Positions 11,142 to 23,051 are shown, counted from the stretch's first letter. The stretch: DNA of 64,000 nt from Selaginella moellendorffii (GCF_000143415.4 NW_003314409.1:62001-126000), one strand, 5' to 3'. Notes: generated by a model from the sequence alone, not told the origin. Program-made: numbers and translations.

Positions 11142-11545
11142 TTAGTATAAAAGGCATTGGTTGTGATGGCTGACCAAGCTGAACACTGAAATTCTATTGT
11201 CAATGGTAGTGCCGATGATAGTGTTAATGGAGTTGCAGAGGTTTGGACCATAGAAGATATTGTGCACAAGCTGCAACCTTGCGTAAGCATGTTGAGGCAC
11301 TCGAAACTGGTTATGGTGGCACTCCAAATAAGCCTTTCTTGGCAAATCAACTTAAGATTACCTTTTTTGGTGATGATGGTGTGTATGAGTGTCTAATTTA
11401 GCTAGCCAATATGAAGAAGTTCTTGGCTGCTAGAGGAATTCTAGATGCAAAGGCTTTAGTGGCTATTCCAATGGTTTTGCGTGATGCAGGTCTTTGGTGG
11501 TGAAATTAGCTTAAGGAGTTTTGTATTGCGGATAAGAAACCACTA

Positions 11546-12821
11546 GTGTCTATGATGGATGAGTTTGAGGTTCCTTTTTGTTTACATTTTGCCCTTCACT
11601 ATGATGTGGGAAATACTCACACCGAACTTCAACATTTTCAGCAAGGAAAAATGAAGGTTGGGGACTATATTGAGAAGCTGACTCGCTTGATTAGCCGTGT
11701 TTCAATGAAGGATCCAGATCAAAACAAATCCTACTTCATTGATAGCTTTCATAGTGAGAGCATGTAGCAACACTTGTGTCATTTTTAGCCTACAAAGAGT
11801 TTGGAGGAGCTCTTTGATGTTACTCGTTGACTTTGACAATGACAAGTATAAGTCTCACAAGCATTCGAGGAGTCCTTCTATTGAGAATCATTATGATGAT
11901 CATTGTGGACACAAGGATGGGAATAAATATCACAAGTTGAAGTCTATGGTGGCTATTTCGAGTACACAGGGGTCAAAGAAGCAGAAATTCTTTATGAAGA
12001 ATTATAGACAAGGTTGCCATTATTGTGGCGAGGGATATTATAAGGCTGATTGTCCACAACTGAATAGCAAACAACATGGCAACAAGAATGGCCCTTCTAC
12101 TGATGGTAAGCTAGATACTAAGAAGTTGCAAACTTTGCAACGCAAGGATGATGGGGATGACCATTCCAGTCGGAGGAAGAGGCTTTTGATCATTGCTCAT
12201 CAACTTAACTGTGTGTGGAACAAGATGGAAGTCAAGGACACTCGTGCATCAACTTTAATGTTAGAGGGCGTGTTCCGTGGCGGTCTAGTGTGGATTTTAC
12301 TGGATAGTGGGAGCAATGACAACTTTGTTTCCACAAAGTTTGTTGAGGAGCATGGCCTGGTGACACGAGGAGTTCTTCCATATACGGTTGAAGGTGCAAC
12401 TACCTCTACTCAACATTTAGATACTTGTGTAGAAGGGTTGGAAGTGTTGGTTGGCAAAACCACACTTATAGAGACTTTTTATCTCACAGATCTTCATTGT
12501 ATGGATTTTATTTTTAGGATGCTATGGTTGGTGAAGGTGGATCCAAAGATAAAATGGAGTATTAAGCGTGTCTCATTAGAGTATAGTGGCATTAAAGATA
12601 TATGGCTTGGAGAGGGAGTTCAACCCCCAATTGTTATGTTCTTTGTTACATCTTTGAAGTGGGCTTGTCGTAATAGAAAAACATTTTTCAGTTACTTGCT
12701 GTTTGTTCATGACTTGGGGGACCAAGCCACGTGTGGAGGAGAGCCAGTAGTGCGGACTATACTCGAAGAGTTCTTTGATGTTTTTCCCTCTAAAATTCTT
12801 CATGGATTGCCTTCATTATGA
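11546..12821 (+). pseudogene. Element A gag and protease remnants
   Basis: A retrotransposon-gag-like helix region (about 11546-11767, with LQHFQQGKMKVGDYIEKL) is followed after a stop by a frame at 11739-12821. That frame has a zinc knuckle CHYCGEGYYKADC, in which the expected His is Tyr. A retropepsin-like site follows, with LLDSGSNDNFVS, where DSGS replaces the usual DTGA or DSGA. Neither piece is likely to be functional. Confidence 0.8.
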
Positions 12822-12959
12822 GGTGTGGAGTATGGGATTATGTTGGAGCCAGGGACAAAGCCAATTTACCAGTGTCCATTTCAATTGAATTATGCTGAGA
12901 AGCAAGAAGTTTAACAATAAGTCAAAGAGTTACTTGAGTTTGGATTTATTCAATCAAGT

Positions 12960-13910
12960 TTTAGTTTAGTGCTTCTGTTTTGCTTGTGAAGAAGAAGGAT
13001 GGTTCAAAGAGGATGTGTATTGATTACCGTGCTTTAAACAAAAAGACCGTGAAGGACAAAATGTCGATGCCACATGTGGATGATATCTTAAACAAGCTTA
13101 GTGAAGCACGAATGTTTGCTAAGATTGATTTGAGGAGTGGATATTATTAGATTGCCATGGATGATACATTTATTTCCAAAATGGCATTCAATACAAGTTT
13201 CGGGCACTTTGAGTTTACGGTTATGTTGTTTGGTTTGACGAATGCACCAGCCACATTTACTTGGTCGATAACTGAGGTCTTTGGGCATTATCTCCATGAG
13301 TTTATGGAGATTTTTTTGGATGGTATTCTTGCTTTCAGCAAGAATATGGAAGAGCATAAGGTGCATTTGCGCAAAGTTCTTTTGTTACTTTGTGATATCA
13401 AACTTTATGCAAAGAAGAGCAAATGGGAGTTTGCAAAGTCGGAGGTGGAATATCTAAGCCATATTGTGACATCTAAGGGTGTCAAGATGGATTCAAGGAA
13501 GGTGGTTGTGGTGGAAAATTGGCCCACACCGACTTCAGTAGTTGAGTTACACAATTTCCTTGGTATGGCTAATTATTATTGACATTTTCAGCATAAATTT
13601 GCAGAGGTGGCTATTCCTTTGACATGATTGTTGCACAAGAATGTGTCATTCAAGTGGAAGAAGCCACATGAGGATAGTTTTGTGGCATTGAAATAGTTGT
13701 TGAGTGAAGCTCTAGTGCTTCACATTGTTGATCCATCAAAACTTTATGAGGTGACATGTGATGCGAGTGGTTATGCACTGGGAGGAGTTTTCATGCAAAA
13801 GGGACAGCCTATTGCATATGAGAGTCGAACTTTAAATCCCATGAAGCAACGTTATTCCACATATGAGCAAGAGTTACTCTCCATTGTTCATGCTTTATGA
13901 ATGTGGTGGC
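12960..13910 (+). pseudogene. Element A reverse transcriptase and RNase H (first part)
   Basis: Recognisable RT blocks appear: VKKKDGSKRMCIDYRALN, then [10 protein letters not shown] followed by an in-frame stop, FGLTNAPATF, and the catalytic block as EIFLDGILAFS, where the second Asp of the canonical YIDD is Gly. The connection and RNase H regions follow (VTCDASGYALGGVF). The frame has several stops and ends where element B begins. The RNase H tail (DHKP, HRPGKSNVVVDALSR) continues at 21461. Confidence 0.85.
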
Positions 13911-13915
13911 ACTAT

Positions 13916-15045
13916 TGTAAGGAACCAACTCGCTGAGGTGTTGTAGGCTAAAGGAACCCCAAAAGCATGACCAAAATGACAAAGAGTTCATCAGATGGGA
14001 CCAAGTTGAAGATCGAGTCCAAGACCGACTCGGAGACCGAGTTCGAGATAGAGTCCGGAATCGAGTCAGAGGCCGGCCCGGGGACCGAGTTCGAGACCGA
14101 GTTCGAGACAGAGTCCGAGATCCAAAATCGGGTCCGAGGTCGAGTCCGAGGTCGAGTCCGAGGTCGGGTCCGAGATCGGGTTCGAGATCGAGTCCGAGAT
14201 TGAGTTCGAGACCGAATCCGAAGTCAGATCCGAAATCGAGTCCGAGATCGAGCCAGAGACTAAGTCCAAATACTAATACGGGTCAAGGGGTGAAAGCCCA
14301 AAGTGTGTGTCTCCCAGGGGGGGGGGGGGGGGGGCTGCAGGGGGTTCCAAAAGTATAGTAGGGATAGTGAGGTCCAGGAACCAGTTTTGAAGGGACTCTT
14401 CAGTGGGGCTCCCAAACCGACTTGAGGTTGGGACTGGGACTGAGGGGCCTTGGGTGGGAGTGAGCATGGACTTGGTTGGTGCCGGAGGGGCCATCCAAGG
14501 AAGTGCTCAAGAGCAGCTCCCACTCCCGAAAGGGAAACCGATTGCGGTGCTCCTGGCTCATGTGGAGTGGTGCCCCACTTGAGTACCATGCGGCTCATTG
14601 GTCCTCGCCCTTCCTAGGGGCTTGGGCCTTCCTTCGGGATGGAAGTGGGGGGGTAGAGGTACCCATACCGGGCCGCTAGGCCACGGTGTTTTGCCCCGGC
14701 GTCCCGAAGCAAGTGTTGCACTCAAGACTTGGGATTTAGAGGGTCCCATGATCAAGTCTTGTGGTACCAACCTGGAAGCTTGGTGTGCTTGGTTGTTTGT
14801 GCTTGTGGGGAGTGTAGCCGAACCTTAAGTCCAGTCTAACCTGGGGAGGGGGATTGGGAGTGATTTGGGAATCTGTGGATGGATGGCTAACACTCCATTG
14901 CTCGTGCAGTAAGTAGCTGAAACCAAGTAGGAGCTGGTACCGTAGGTGAGAACCTTGGCAAGGGAACTTAGCAAAAGCCAAGGCAGTGTTGGACGGATAG
15001 ACGAGGTAAGCTGGCAAATTGGAAAGGAAAAATTTGTGGCTTACA
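13916..15045 (+). repeat. 5' LTR of chromovirus B
   Basis: Starts TGTAAGGAACC and ends GGCTTACA. The first 350 bp are made of GAGTCCGAG/GAGTTCGAGACC-type repeats, followed by an 18-base G run at 14317-14334 and the block GGTTCCAAAAGTATAGTAG. Similar blocks recur in the LTR pile at 58.5-64 kb, so the two families are related. Confidence 0.93.
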
Positions 15046-15048
15046 ATT

Positions 15049-15060
15049 TGGTATCAGAGC
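15049..15060 (+). other. Primer-binding site of chromovirus B
   Basis: TGGTATCAGAGC lies three bases after the 5' LTR. It matches the 3' end complement of plant initiator-Met tRNA, the usual primer for these elements. Confidence 0.9.
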
Positions 15061-15104
15061 CTTTTCCTCAGTTCTAGCGAAGGATAGATGCGGATTGCTG
15101 GGAG

Positions 15105-16118
15105 ATGGCAAGGGCAGGGCGTAAGCGAACCCAGGCGGAGACGGAACCTCCACCGGAGCTGGAGCCTCCGATCGAACAAGAGGCTATGGATGAGGAATCC
15201 TTGCATGAGGAGGACTCTAGTGAGGAAACTTCCAAATAGGAGTCCGGTGGCGAGGTTCGGTCGTCCAAGGCTCGATTGGATGTGCTAGAAGGACAGTTGG
15301 CACAGACCAATGCCCTGCTGGAGACTCTCGTACGCAAGTTAAAGCGTGACGAGAAGCGGAAGAAAAAGAGAAAGACTGCGGATGCTGGCAGCGTAGAAGG
15401 TGCGAACCCTTCGGCAAGGACTGAGGCAGAACCAAACAAAGTCGAACAAACCGAAGTAGAATCTGTCCCTCAGGCAGTTCCCAAGTACAAACCAAAGCCC
15501 CCACCGGTCTTTAAGGGAGTGAATGACTATAAGGTGGTTGAGGATTGGTTTTACGATATGGAGGACTACTTCCGAGCGTTGCGATTACCGAGCTCGGAGA
15601 AGGTCCCATGTGCAAAACCATACTTGGCAGATAATGCCAAGTCTTGGTGGAGAACGACGGAGGCCAACAAAGGACCAGTGGCCACTTGGGACATGATGAA
15701 GGCGAGGATCCGCGCAACATACGTTCCTCCGAATGCCACTCTGCATCTGAGAGATGAGCTGAGTAGGCTGAAGCAGACTGGAACCATCCAGGAATATGTG
15801 AATGGGTTCATGGCAAAGAGGATACTTGTCACGGACATGGGGGATATGGATGCGTTCCATGCCTTCATATCGGGTTTGCAAACCTGGGCTCGCGGTGAGG
15901 TGATGTGCTGGAACCCGACCAACTACAAGGAAGCGTTGGATGCGGCCATCAAGGTGCATTTTAACGATAACCTGCGAAAGGGGAACACGATGGGGTCAGG
16001 ATCCACGTTTAGCAAAGGGGCCAAACCAAGGGGAACGTTTACCAGGGGGAAATTCAAGAAGAGTTTCTCTAAGAATGAGTCCTCAGGGTTCCGGAAAGGC
16101 AAATCCAGTGGCCAGTGA
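15105..16118 (+). pseudogene. Chromovirus B gag
   Basis: The first ATG after the primer-binding site is at 15105. The frame has an in-frame TAG at 15237-15239 and a TGA at 16116-16118, after which it continues in the same frame into pol. It encodes an acidic N terminus, a basic linker (KRDEKRKKKRK) and a retrotransposon-gag domain with AKSWWRTTEANKG and LQTWARGEVM, then a Lys/Gly/Ser-rich tail. Gag forms the particle that packages element RNA. Both stops are of the C-to-T type. Confidence 0.85.
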
Positions 16119-18978
16119 GCGAGTACGTGGGGGAGTCAAGCGAAAAGAGACAAACCCACGGATAAGAAGGTCAAGTCGTATAGCAGCGTGGGAAATAACG
16201 TATGCTACAACTACGGTGAAGCGGGACACTTTTCGACGGAATGTCCCTACCCGAAGAAGGCCAGAGACAATATGGCCATCAAGTCGGGTGAAGTCCAAAC
16301 TGAGGTATGTGATCCAGTCCCTAACTCAAAGTTACTCATTATACGAGCAACTTTGGTAGAGGGTCGTTCGCGACATCTACTAGCCCTCCGAGGGAAGCTC
16401 GGAGGTAGCTTTGTTAAGATCTTTATTGACACGGGTGCTTCGGATAATTTTGTGGCTGCAAACATAGTCCAGCAAGCTGGACTAACGGTGCAGTGGCTAG
16501 GCGAACCAAGGACTATAGATTTTGTTCAAGGTAGCCAAAGCACCGATGAGGTACTTCGACAAGCAAGAGTCGACGTAGGGACTTGGAAAGTAGACATGGA
16601 CTTCACTGTGTTGGACATGGCGGGATTTGACGTGATCTTCGGGATGGACTGGTTCAATCGATTCGTGGTAGCCCTACACGGACAAGGTAGGAACCTTGTG
16701 GTATTGGCGAATGCCCAAGGAAGAAGATCCAGGGTGGAGGCCCAGGATCTAAAGGTAGGGCAATGCAAGGCCAAAGATTCGTCCATGAACCTGGTGTCCA
16801 CAAGAGGACAACTCACTAAAGGGACTAAGGCTGCATTTTTGTGCTTACTCTCGGTGAGAAGTGACAAAAAGACTGGAACGGAAGAAGTACCTTTAGTGAT
16901 CCAGCGGGTGCTGGACCAATTCCAGGATACCATGCCAGAGGAGCTACCGGCGGGGTTGCCCCTCGCACGACCGATAGAACATAAGATTGAGCTGGTCGAG
17001 GGTGCTGAGGCGGTGGTTCGTCCACCCTATCGATTGAACGAAAAAGAACTCGCGGAGCTCAAGCGCCAACTAGAGGCGTTGGTGGACAAAGGGTATGTTA
17101 GGTTGAGCAAGTCGCCTTATGGGGCGCCGGTGCTATTTGTGAAAAAGAAAGATGGATCTATGCGCATGTGCATAGACTACCGGTTGCTCAACAAGTATAC
17201 CAAGAAGAACAAGTACCCTTTGCCAAGGATCGAGGACCTGTTCGATAGGTTGGGAAAGGCAAAATACTTCTCGAGGATTGACCTAAGATCAGGATACTAC
17301 TAGATCAGGGTAGCTGAGGAAGATGTTGAGAAGACAACCTGTCGAACAAGGTATGAGAGCTTTGAGTTTTTGGTGATGCCCTTTGGGCTGTGCAATGCGC
17401 CGGCAACGTTTTCGGTGTTGATGAACCACATCTTTGTACCCTATCTGGATCACTTCATGGTCGTCTATATCGACGACATCCTGATCTATAGCGAGACGCT
17501 AGAGAAGCATGCCGAACACTTGGCAAAGGTGTTTGAGAAACTAAGGGAACACAAACTGTATGCTAAAGAGAGTAAATGTGACTTTGCTCAACAAGAGGTA
17601 AAGTTTCTCGGGCATGTCGTGGGCCAAGATGGGCTCAAGGTGGACCCGGAGAAGGTCCAAGCAATCCAGGAATGGGAGCGACCATCGAATGTACACGAGT
17701 TAAGGGCATTCCTGGGGCTATGCAACTACTACCGAAAGTTTATCAGACACTATTTGAGAGTAGCCTTGCCCTTAACGGACCAAACAGGAAAAGGGAAGAT
17801 GGTATGGACAGTGGAATGCGAGGCGGCATTTGTCCACCTCAAAGGGAAGTTGAGGAAGGCTCCTGTGTTGGCATTACCAGACTTTGGTAAGGACTTTGAG
17901 GTAGAAACGGATGCTTCGGACTTTGCGTTGGGCGCAGTTTTGAAGCAAGATAACCATCCAATAGCGTTCTTCTCGAAGAAGTTGGACAAGGCTTAACGGA
18001 AGTGGCCTGCCCATGAGAAGGAATTGTTTGTGGTGGTCAAGGCGCTCAAGGAGTGGCGACACTACCTTGGGAGACACTTCAAGGTTTACACGGACAATGT
18101 GGCAACGAAACACTTCTTGTCACAGCCCAACCTGAGAGGGAAACAAGGTCGGTGGGCCAATGCCTTGGCTGAGTTTGATTGCGAAATTCTGTACAAGCCT
18201 AGGAAGAGCAACATCGTGGTGGATGCGCTAAGTCGAAAAGCGAGCTTGAGGTTGGCAATATCCAGCGCAACAGCAACCTTCTAGAATGATGTGCGGACAG
18301 CATATGAGAACGATGGTCTAGCACAAGAAGTGTTGCTGAGGAATCTAGAGGCACAGGAAGCTCACCAGAGAGGTGAGCTGCCAACGGAAGAGAAAACGGG
18401 CTATACAGAACGCAACGGACTCATCTATTACAAGCAAACGAGGGTGTATGTTCCAGAAGGGGAACTTAGGAAGATAGCCTTAGAAGAGTGTCATGACGGA
18501 CCTCTTGCGGGACATGGCGGAGTGCCCAAGACGATGGGCTTACTCAAGAGGAAGTACCATTGGCCAGATATGGCTAAGGACGTCCAAGACTATGTAAAGA
18601 CATGCCCAACATGTCAACAGGTCAAAGCCGTGACTAAGGCTAGTGGGGGCTTGTTGCAAAGCATCCCAATTCCAGATCGTCCGTGGAAATGTCTTACGAT
18701 GGACTTCATCACGGGACTACCCCCAAGCGAGGGGTTCGATGCGATATTCGTGGTGGTGGATCGATTTTCGAAGATGGCACATTTCATACCCACCACAACG
18801 GAAGTGGATGCGGAAGGTGTGGCGAAGCTGTTCTTCGAACAAGTGGTTCGAGTGTAGGGAAGGCTAGAAGAGATTATCTCAGATCGAGATAAAATCTTCA
18901 CCAGTAGGTTCTGGAGAACCCTCCTGGAACAGTATCGTACCAAGTTGAAATTCAGCACAGCCTATCACCCACAGACAG

Positions 18979-19024
18979 GTATGGGGTATTAAGTCAAGTT
19001 GATGGCACTAACACTTCTTGACAG
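18979..19024 (+). other. Putative intron in chromovirus pol (46 nt)
   Basis: The integrase core motif HPQTDEQ is interrupted after CACAGACAG by GTATGGGG...CTTGACAG. Removing exactly these 46 nt restores the conserved HPQT(D)xQ(T)E..N block in frame. Confidence 0.7.
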
Positions 19025-19442
19025 ATGAACAAACGGAAAGGGTGAATAGGCAGCTGGAGGATTATTTACGATGCTATGTCTCAGGAGACCAGACCGATTG
19101 GGTAAGTCATTTGGGACTTGCGGAAATGTGTTATAACAACTCACCACATTCGAGCATCGGGGTGAGTCCATGGGAAGTCATCAATGGGTGAGTTATTGAG
19201 GGTCCTATGGAACTCGGCGTGGCCGAGTATCATGGAGAGTTACCCGCAATGGAGGCATTCACAGCGGAAAGACTCAATATTTGGAATTTAGTGAGGGATT
19301 CCTTGGAATGGGCTCAACAAAGGCAAACCAAGTATGCGAACCAGAAGCGCCGGGACGTAGAGTTCCAAGCTGGGGAGAAGGTGTGGCTGAACACCAAGAA
19401 CCTCAGGCTACCAAGTGGGATCAGCCGGAAGTTGACCCAAAG

Positions 19443-19494
19443 GTAAAAATGCATGTATTCCTGTAAATGAATTGATCTTGAGTTCCTTGAGCAG
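19443..19494 (+). other. Second putative intron in chromovirus pol (52 nt)
   Basis: Between KLTQ and FAGPYEI, a conserved integrase C-terminal junction (KLxxRFxGPYEI), lies GTAAAAATG...CCTTGAGCAG. Removal joins AG and G into the Arg codon of that motif. The insert contains stops in the pol frame. Confidence 0.7.
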
Positions 19495-19876
19495 GTTCGC
19501 TGGGCCTTATGAGATTGAGGCTCGAATCGGTAAAGTGGCTTACCGTCTCCGACTTCCTCAAGAGATGGGGAAAATGCACCCCGTGTTCCACGTGAACTTA
19601 CTCAAGCCGTACTTTGAGGATTCGCTTCGCAAGGACCAAGTAAGGCCTTTACATGAGGTTATCCAAGGGGAAGAGGAATACGAAGTCGAGGCCATCCTCA
19701 ATGCGCGCAGGAGCAAGCGACAAGGACGCGAGGTGAGAGAGTTCCATGTGAAGTGGAAACGATTTCCACACTGCAAAGCAACATGGGAACCGGAGGAGAA
19801 CCTAGCGAACGCGCGAGATCTAGTGGAGGAATTTCTGCAAGGCAGAACTCTATGTACTTATGCAAAGTTCAATTAA

Positions 19877-20315
19877 AAATATCAATTGGTGAAGTTAAGC
19901 AATGGCATATGTTGGGACCCGAAGGCGCACCGAAGGTAAGCTAATTAGCATGGGTTAGCTAGGTCGACCAGGCGTAGGGAGCTACGCCCGACTCCCTGTG
20001 GGGATGTCGAATCCGTAGACGTATTCTACGGAGGTTGGGTTCAAGTCCCAACCCCCTAGTAAAGCAAGGCTGGGTTCAAGTCCCAACCCCCTAGTAAAGC
20101 AAGGCTGGGTTCAAGTCCCAACCCCATACTAGGGCGTGGTGAGGTGAGGGGTATAGGGACACCTATATTCTGTTGTCATGGGCTCTTGGCCCGGGAGGCT
20201 AACTTAGGCACACCGCTAAGTGGGGGGATGCCCCCGGAGATATGGTCAACAAGTCGTATGATCAAAAGAGAGACGTTCGATGTGGGCATCGAACTTCTTC
20301 TATGGGTGGTGGAGT
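19877..20315 (+). other. 3' untranslated region of chromovirus B with polypurine tract
   Basis: Non-coding. It holds the 35-bp T-arm-like repeats (20036-20127), a hairpin around GTTCGATGTGGGCATCGAAC (about 20269-20290), and a purine-rich stretch (ATGGGTGGTGGAG) just before the 3' LTR, which probably primes plus-strand synthesis. Confidence 0.7.
20036..20127 (+). repeat. 35-bp tandem repeat resembling a tRNA T-arm (B box)
   Basis: Units start at 20036, 20071 and 20106. Each contains GTTGGGTTCAAGTCCCAAC or a close variant: a perfect stem around TTCAAGT that matches the polymerase III B-box consensus and a tRNA T arm. Two and a half copies are present. Confidence 0.85.
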
Positions 20316-21455
20316 TGTAAGGAACCAACTCGCCGAGGTGTCGTAGGCTAAAGGAACCCCGAAAGCATGACCAAAATGACAAAGAGTTCATCGGATGGGA
20401 CCAAGTCGAAGATCGAGTCCAAGACCAACTCAGAGACCGAGTTCGAGATAGAGTCCGGAATCGAGTCCGAGGCCGGCTCGGAGACCGAGTTCGAGACCAA
20501 GTTCGAGACGGAGTCCGAGATCTAAAATCGGGTCTGAGACCGAGTCCGAGGTCCAGTCCGAGGTCGGGTCTGAGATCGGGTCCGAGATTGAGTCCGAGAT
20601 CGAGTTCGAGACCGAATCCGAAGTCGGATCCGAAATCGAGTCCGAGATCGAGCCAAAGACTAAGTCCAAATACTAATATGGGTCAAGGGGTGAAAGCCCA
20701 AAGCATGCATCTCCCAGGGGGGGGGGGGGGGCTGCAGGGGGTTCCAAAAGTATAGTAGGGATAGTGAGGTCCAGAAACTAGTTTTGAAGGGACTCTCCAG
20801 TGGGGCTCCCAAACCGACTTGAGGTTGGGACTGGGACTGAGGGGCCTTGGGTGGGAGTGAGCATGGACTTGGTTGGTGCCGGAGGGGCCATCCAAGGAAG
20901 TGCTCAAGAGCAGCTCCCACTCCCGAAAGGGAAACCAATTGCGGTGCTCCCGGCTCATGTGGAGTGGTGCCCCACTTGAGTACCATGCGGCTCATTGGTC
21001 CTCGCCCTTCCTAGGGGCTTGGGCCTTCCTTCAGGATGGAAGTGGAGGGGTAGAGGTACCCATACCGGGCCGCTAGGCCACGGTGTTTCGCCCCGGCATC
21101 CCGAAGCAAGTGTTGCACTCAAGACTTGGGATTTAGAGGGTCCCATGATCAAGTCTTGTGGTACCAAGGGATGTTAGGAACCTGGAAGCTTAGTGTGCTT
21201 GGCTGCTTGTGCTTGCAGGGAGTGTAGCCGAACCTTAAATCCAGTCTAACCCGGGGAGGGGGATTGGGAGTGATTTGGGAATCCGTGGATGAATGGCTAA
21301 CACTCCGTTGCTCGTGCAGTGAGTAGCTGAAACCAAGTAGGAGCTGGTACCGTAGGCGAGAACCTTGGCAAGGGAACTTAGCAAAAGCCAAGGCAATGTT
21401 GGACGGATAGACGAGGTAAGCTGGCAAATTGGAAAGGAAAAATTTGTGGCTTACA
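20316..21455 (+). repeat. 3' LTR of chromovirus B
   Basis: Same ends and block order as the 5' LTR, with a 15-base G run at 20717-20731 and a 10-bp extra piece near 21169. Differences from the 5' LTR are mostly transitions. Confidence 0.93.
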
Positions 21456-21460
21456 ACTAT

Positions 21461-22980
21461 CTTTATGGTGTAGTGTTCATGGTGTTGATGGATCATAAAC
21501 CCTTTATATATCTTTTCATATAGAAGAAGTTGAACACTAGGCAAGCTTATTGAATGGTCAAACTTATGGAGTTTGGGGAGTTTCCTATTGAGCATCGTCC
21601 GGGAAAATCGAATGTAGTGGTAGATGCTTTATCTCGTGTTTGCCATATGATGGCATTACAAACACAATTTTGTCATCATTTGAGTAAAATGGTCAGCGAA
21701 TTTGGGCAGTTGGTTGAGCATGCTTAGGCTTAGGATGCTAAGGTGGTCTCATTGCAAGCCTAGATGGAAGCACCTTTTTCATTGGTGGATGGGATTCTTT
21801 ACTACAATGGCCATGTGTATTTGCTATGGGTGGATGTATTAATTATTTAAGTTTTATTCCACTATCATGATCATCCAAAGGTCAGTCATTTTGGGGGTAA
21901 GAAGACATATGAGTTGATTAAGCACAATTTCTATTGAAGGAATGTGAAGGTTGATATTCTCAAGTATTGTAAATCATGTGAGCTCTATCAACATATAAAG
22001 GTGCCACGGGAGAAGTCGGGGGGACTTTTGCAACCTTTACATATTCCTTAGAGCTGTTGGTATAGTATTTTTATGGACTTCATCACTTGTTTGCCACAAA
22101 CACAGAGGCAAAAGGAGCAAGTATGGGTTATAGTTGATCGTTTGATGAAGTATGTATGGTTGTTGGATCTTCAAAAAAGTGTCATTACCTTAGATTTGGC
22201 TACGGTCTATTTGGAGAAGGTTTTTCCTGATTTTGGTTTGCCAGAGGACATCGTTAGTAATCAAGATTCAAAGTTCACTAGTGGATTTTGGAAGAGGTTT
22301 GCAAAAGCTATGCAAGTGACTCTAAAACTCTCGAGTGGAGATCATCCTTAGACAGATGGGCAAATTGAGCATGTAAATTAAGTGGTGGAGGATATACTAC
22401 GTTGTAGCATTGGTCAAAGGCAGAGATAGTGGGATTTATATCTTCTGTTGGTGCAATTTCCCTACAACAATAGCCAACATAGTGGAACCAAACTAAGTCC
22501 TTACTTTGCCATGTTTGGAAGGCATCCTTGAATAGTAATAGAGTTGGAATTGCATTTGAATAAGGATGTTCAAGAAAAACTTAATTCAGAGGCGACTGAT
22601 CTGGCCATAGAACTTGATAAGATTTTGGTGGTGTGCAAATGGAATTTGCAAGCAGTTCAAGATAGAGTGGAAAAGTTTGCTAATGAGCATTGCCAATTTC
22701 GGGAATATAAGATGGGTGATCTCGTCTTTGTGCGATTGATCTTTCCGTTAAATGAGCAGCGGAACACATTAGTGCCTTTGCAGAATTCTCATCAGTATAC
22801 TGGTTTATGTAAAGTGCTAGAGCACATTGGTAAAGTGCCTTATCGAGTGCAACTGCCAACTAGGGTGAAAATTCATCCAGTATTTTATGTTAGCCAGTTG
22901 AAAATTGTACTATCTCAGAGTGATAAGCCCAATGCTTCCTTAATGTATATGGCTGTGGAAGATGGATTAGGAGCTTGAAC
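21461..22980 (+). pseudogene. Element A RNase H tail and integrase
   Basis: Continues element A after element B. An RNase H end (EHRPGKSNVVVDALSR) is followed by an integrase zinc region (CKSCELYQ), a core with MDFITCLPQT, VIVDRLMKYVW and LPEDIVSNQDSKFTSGFWK, then a C-terminal part with KVLEHIGKVPYRVQLP. Several stops break it (for example after HNFY and in HP-TDGQ, where TAG replaces CAG). No chromodomain was seen. Confidence 0.85.
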
Positions 22981-23051
22981 AAGGTTCCCCAGAAAGGGTG
23001 ATCACCAATACAACTCGTCCTTGGGACAAAGACTTTGTTAGAGGGAAGAAT

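Larger units (their letters stand above)
16119..19876 (+). pseudogene. Chromovirus B pol with chromodomain
   Basis: In the gag frame: a zinc knuckle [15 protein letters not shown] (one Cys replaced by Tyr), protease with [12 protein letters not shown] with [13 protein letters not shown] and the intact catalytic VVYIDDILIYS, RNase H with VETDASDFALGAVL, an integrase HHCC zinc region and core (PTCQQVKA, TMDFITGL, VVVDRFSKMAHF, AYHPQTG), and a chromodomain with EVEAIL and FHVKWKRFP...ATWEPEENL. Stops at 17301 (TAG), 17994 (TAA), 18282 (TAG) and 18855 (TAG) break it. Two GT-AG introns can be removed, at 18979-19024 and 19443-19494, which restores the conserved order across both junctions. Chromodomains direct integration to heterochromatin. 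Confidence 0.88.
13916..21455 (+). mobile_element. Ty3/gypsy chromovirus element B, complete structure with broken frames
   Basis: A 7,540-bp element with TG...CA LTRs (13916-15045 and 20316-21455), flanked by the 5-bp target duplication ACTAT (13911-13915 and 21456-21460). It contains a TGGTATCAGAGC primer-binding site, gag, protease, RT, RNase H, integrase and a C-terminal chromodomain. It sits inside the RNase H region of element A. The LTRs differ by mostly C/T and G/A changes and one 10-bp indel, so it is younger than A but not current. All in-frame stops are of a kind that single transitions produce. Confidence 0.95.

Noticed and set aside
20036-20127. A functional tRNA gene
   Set aside because: Only T-arm-like hairpins are convincing; acceptor and anticodon stems cannot be paired properly.
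20036-20127. CRISPR-like repeat array
   Set aside because: Direct adjacent tandem units with no variable spacers, and the genome is eukaryotic.
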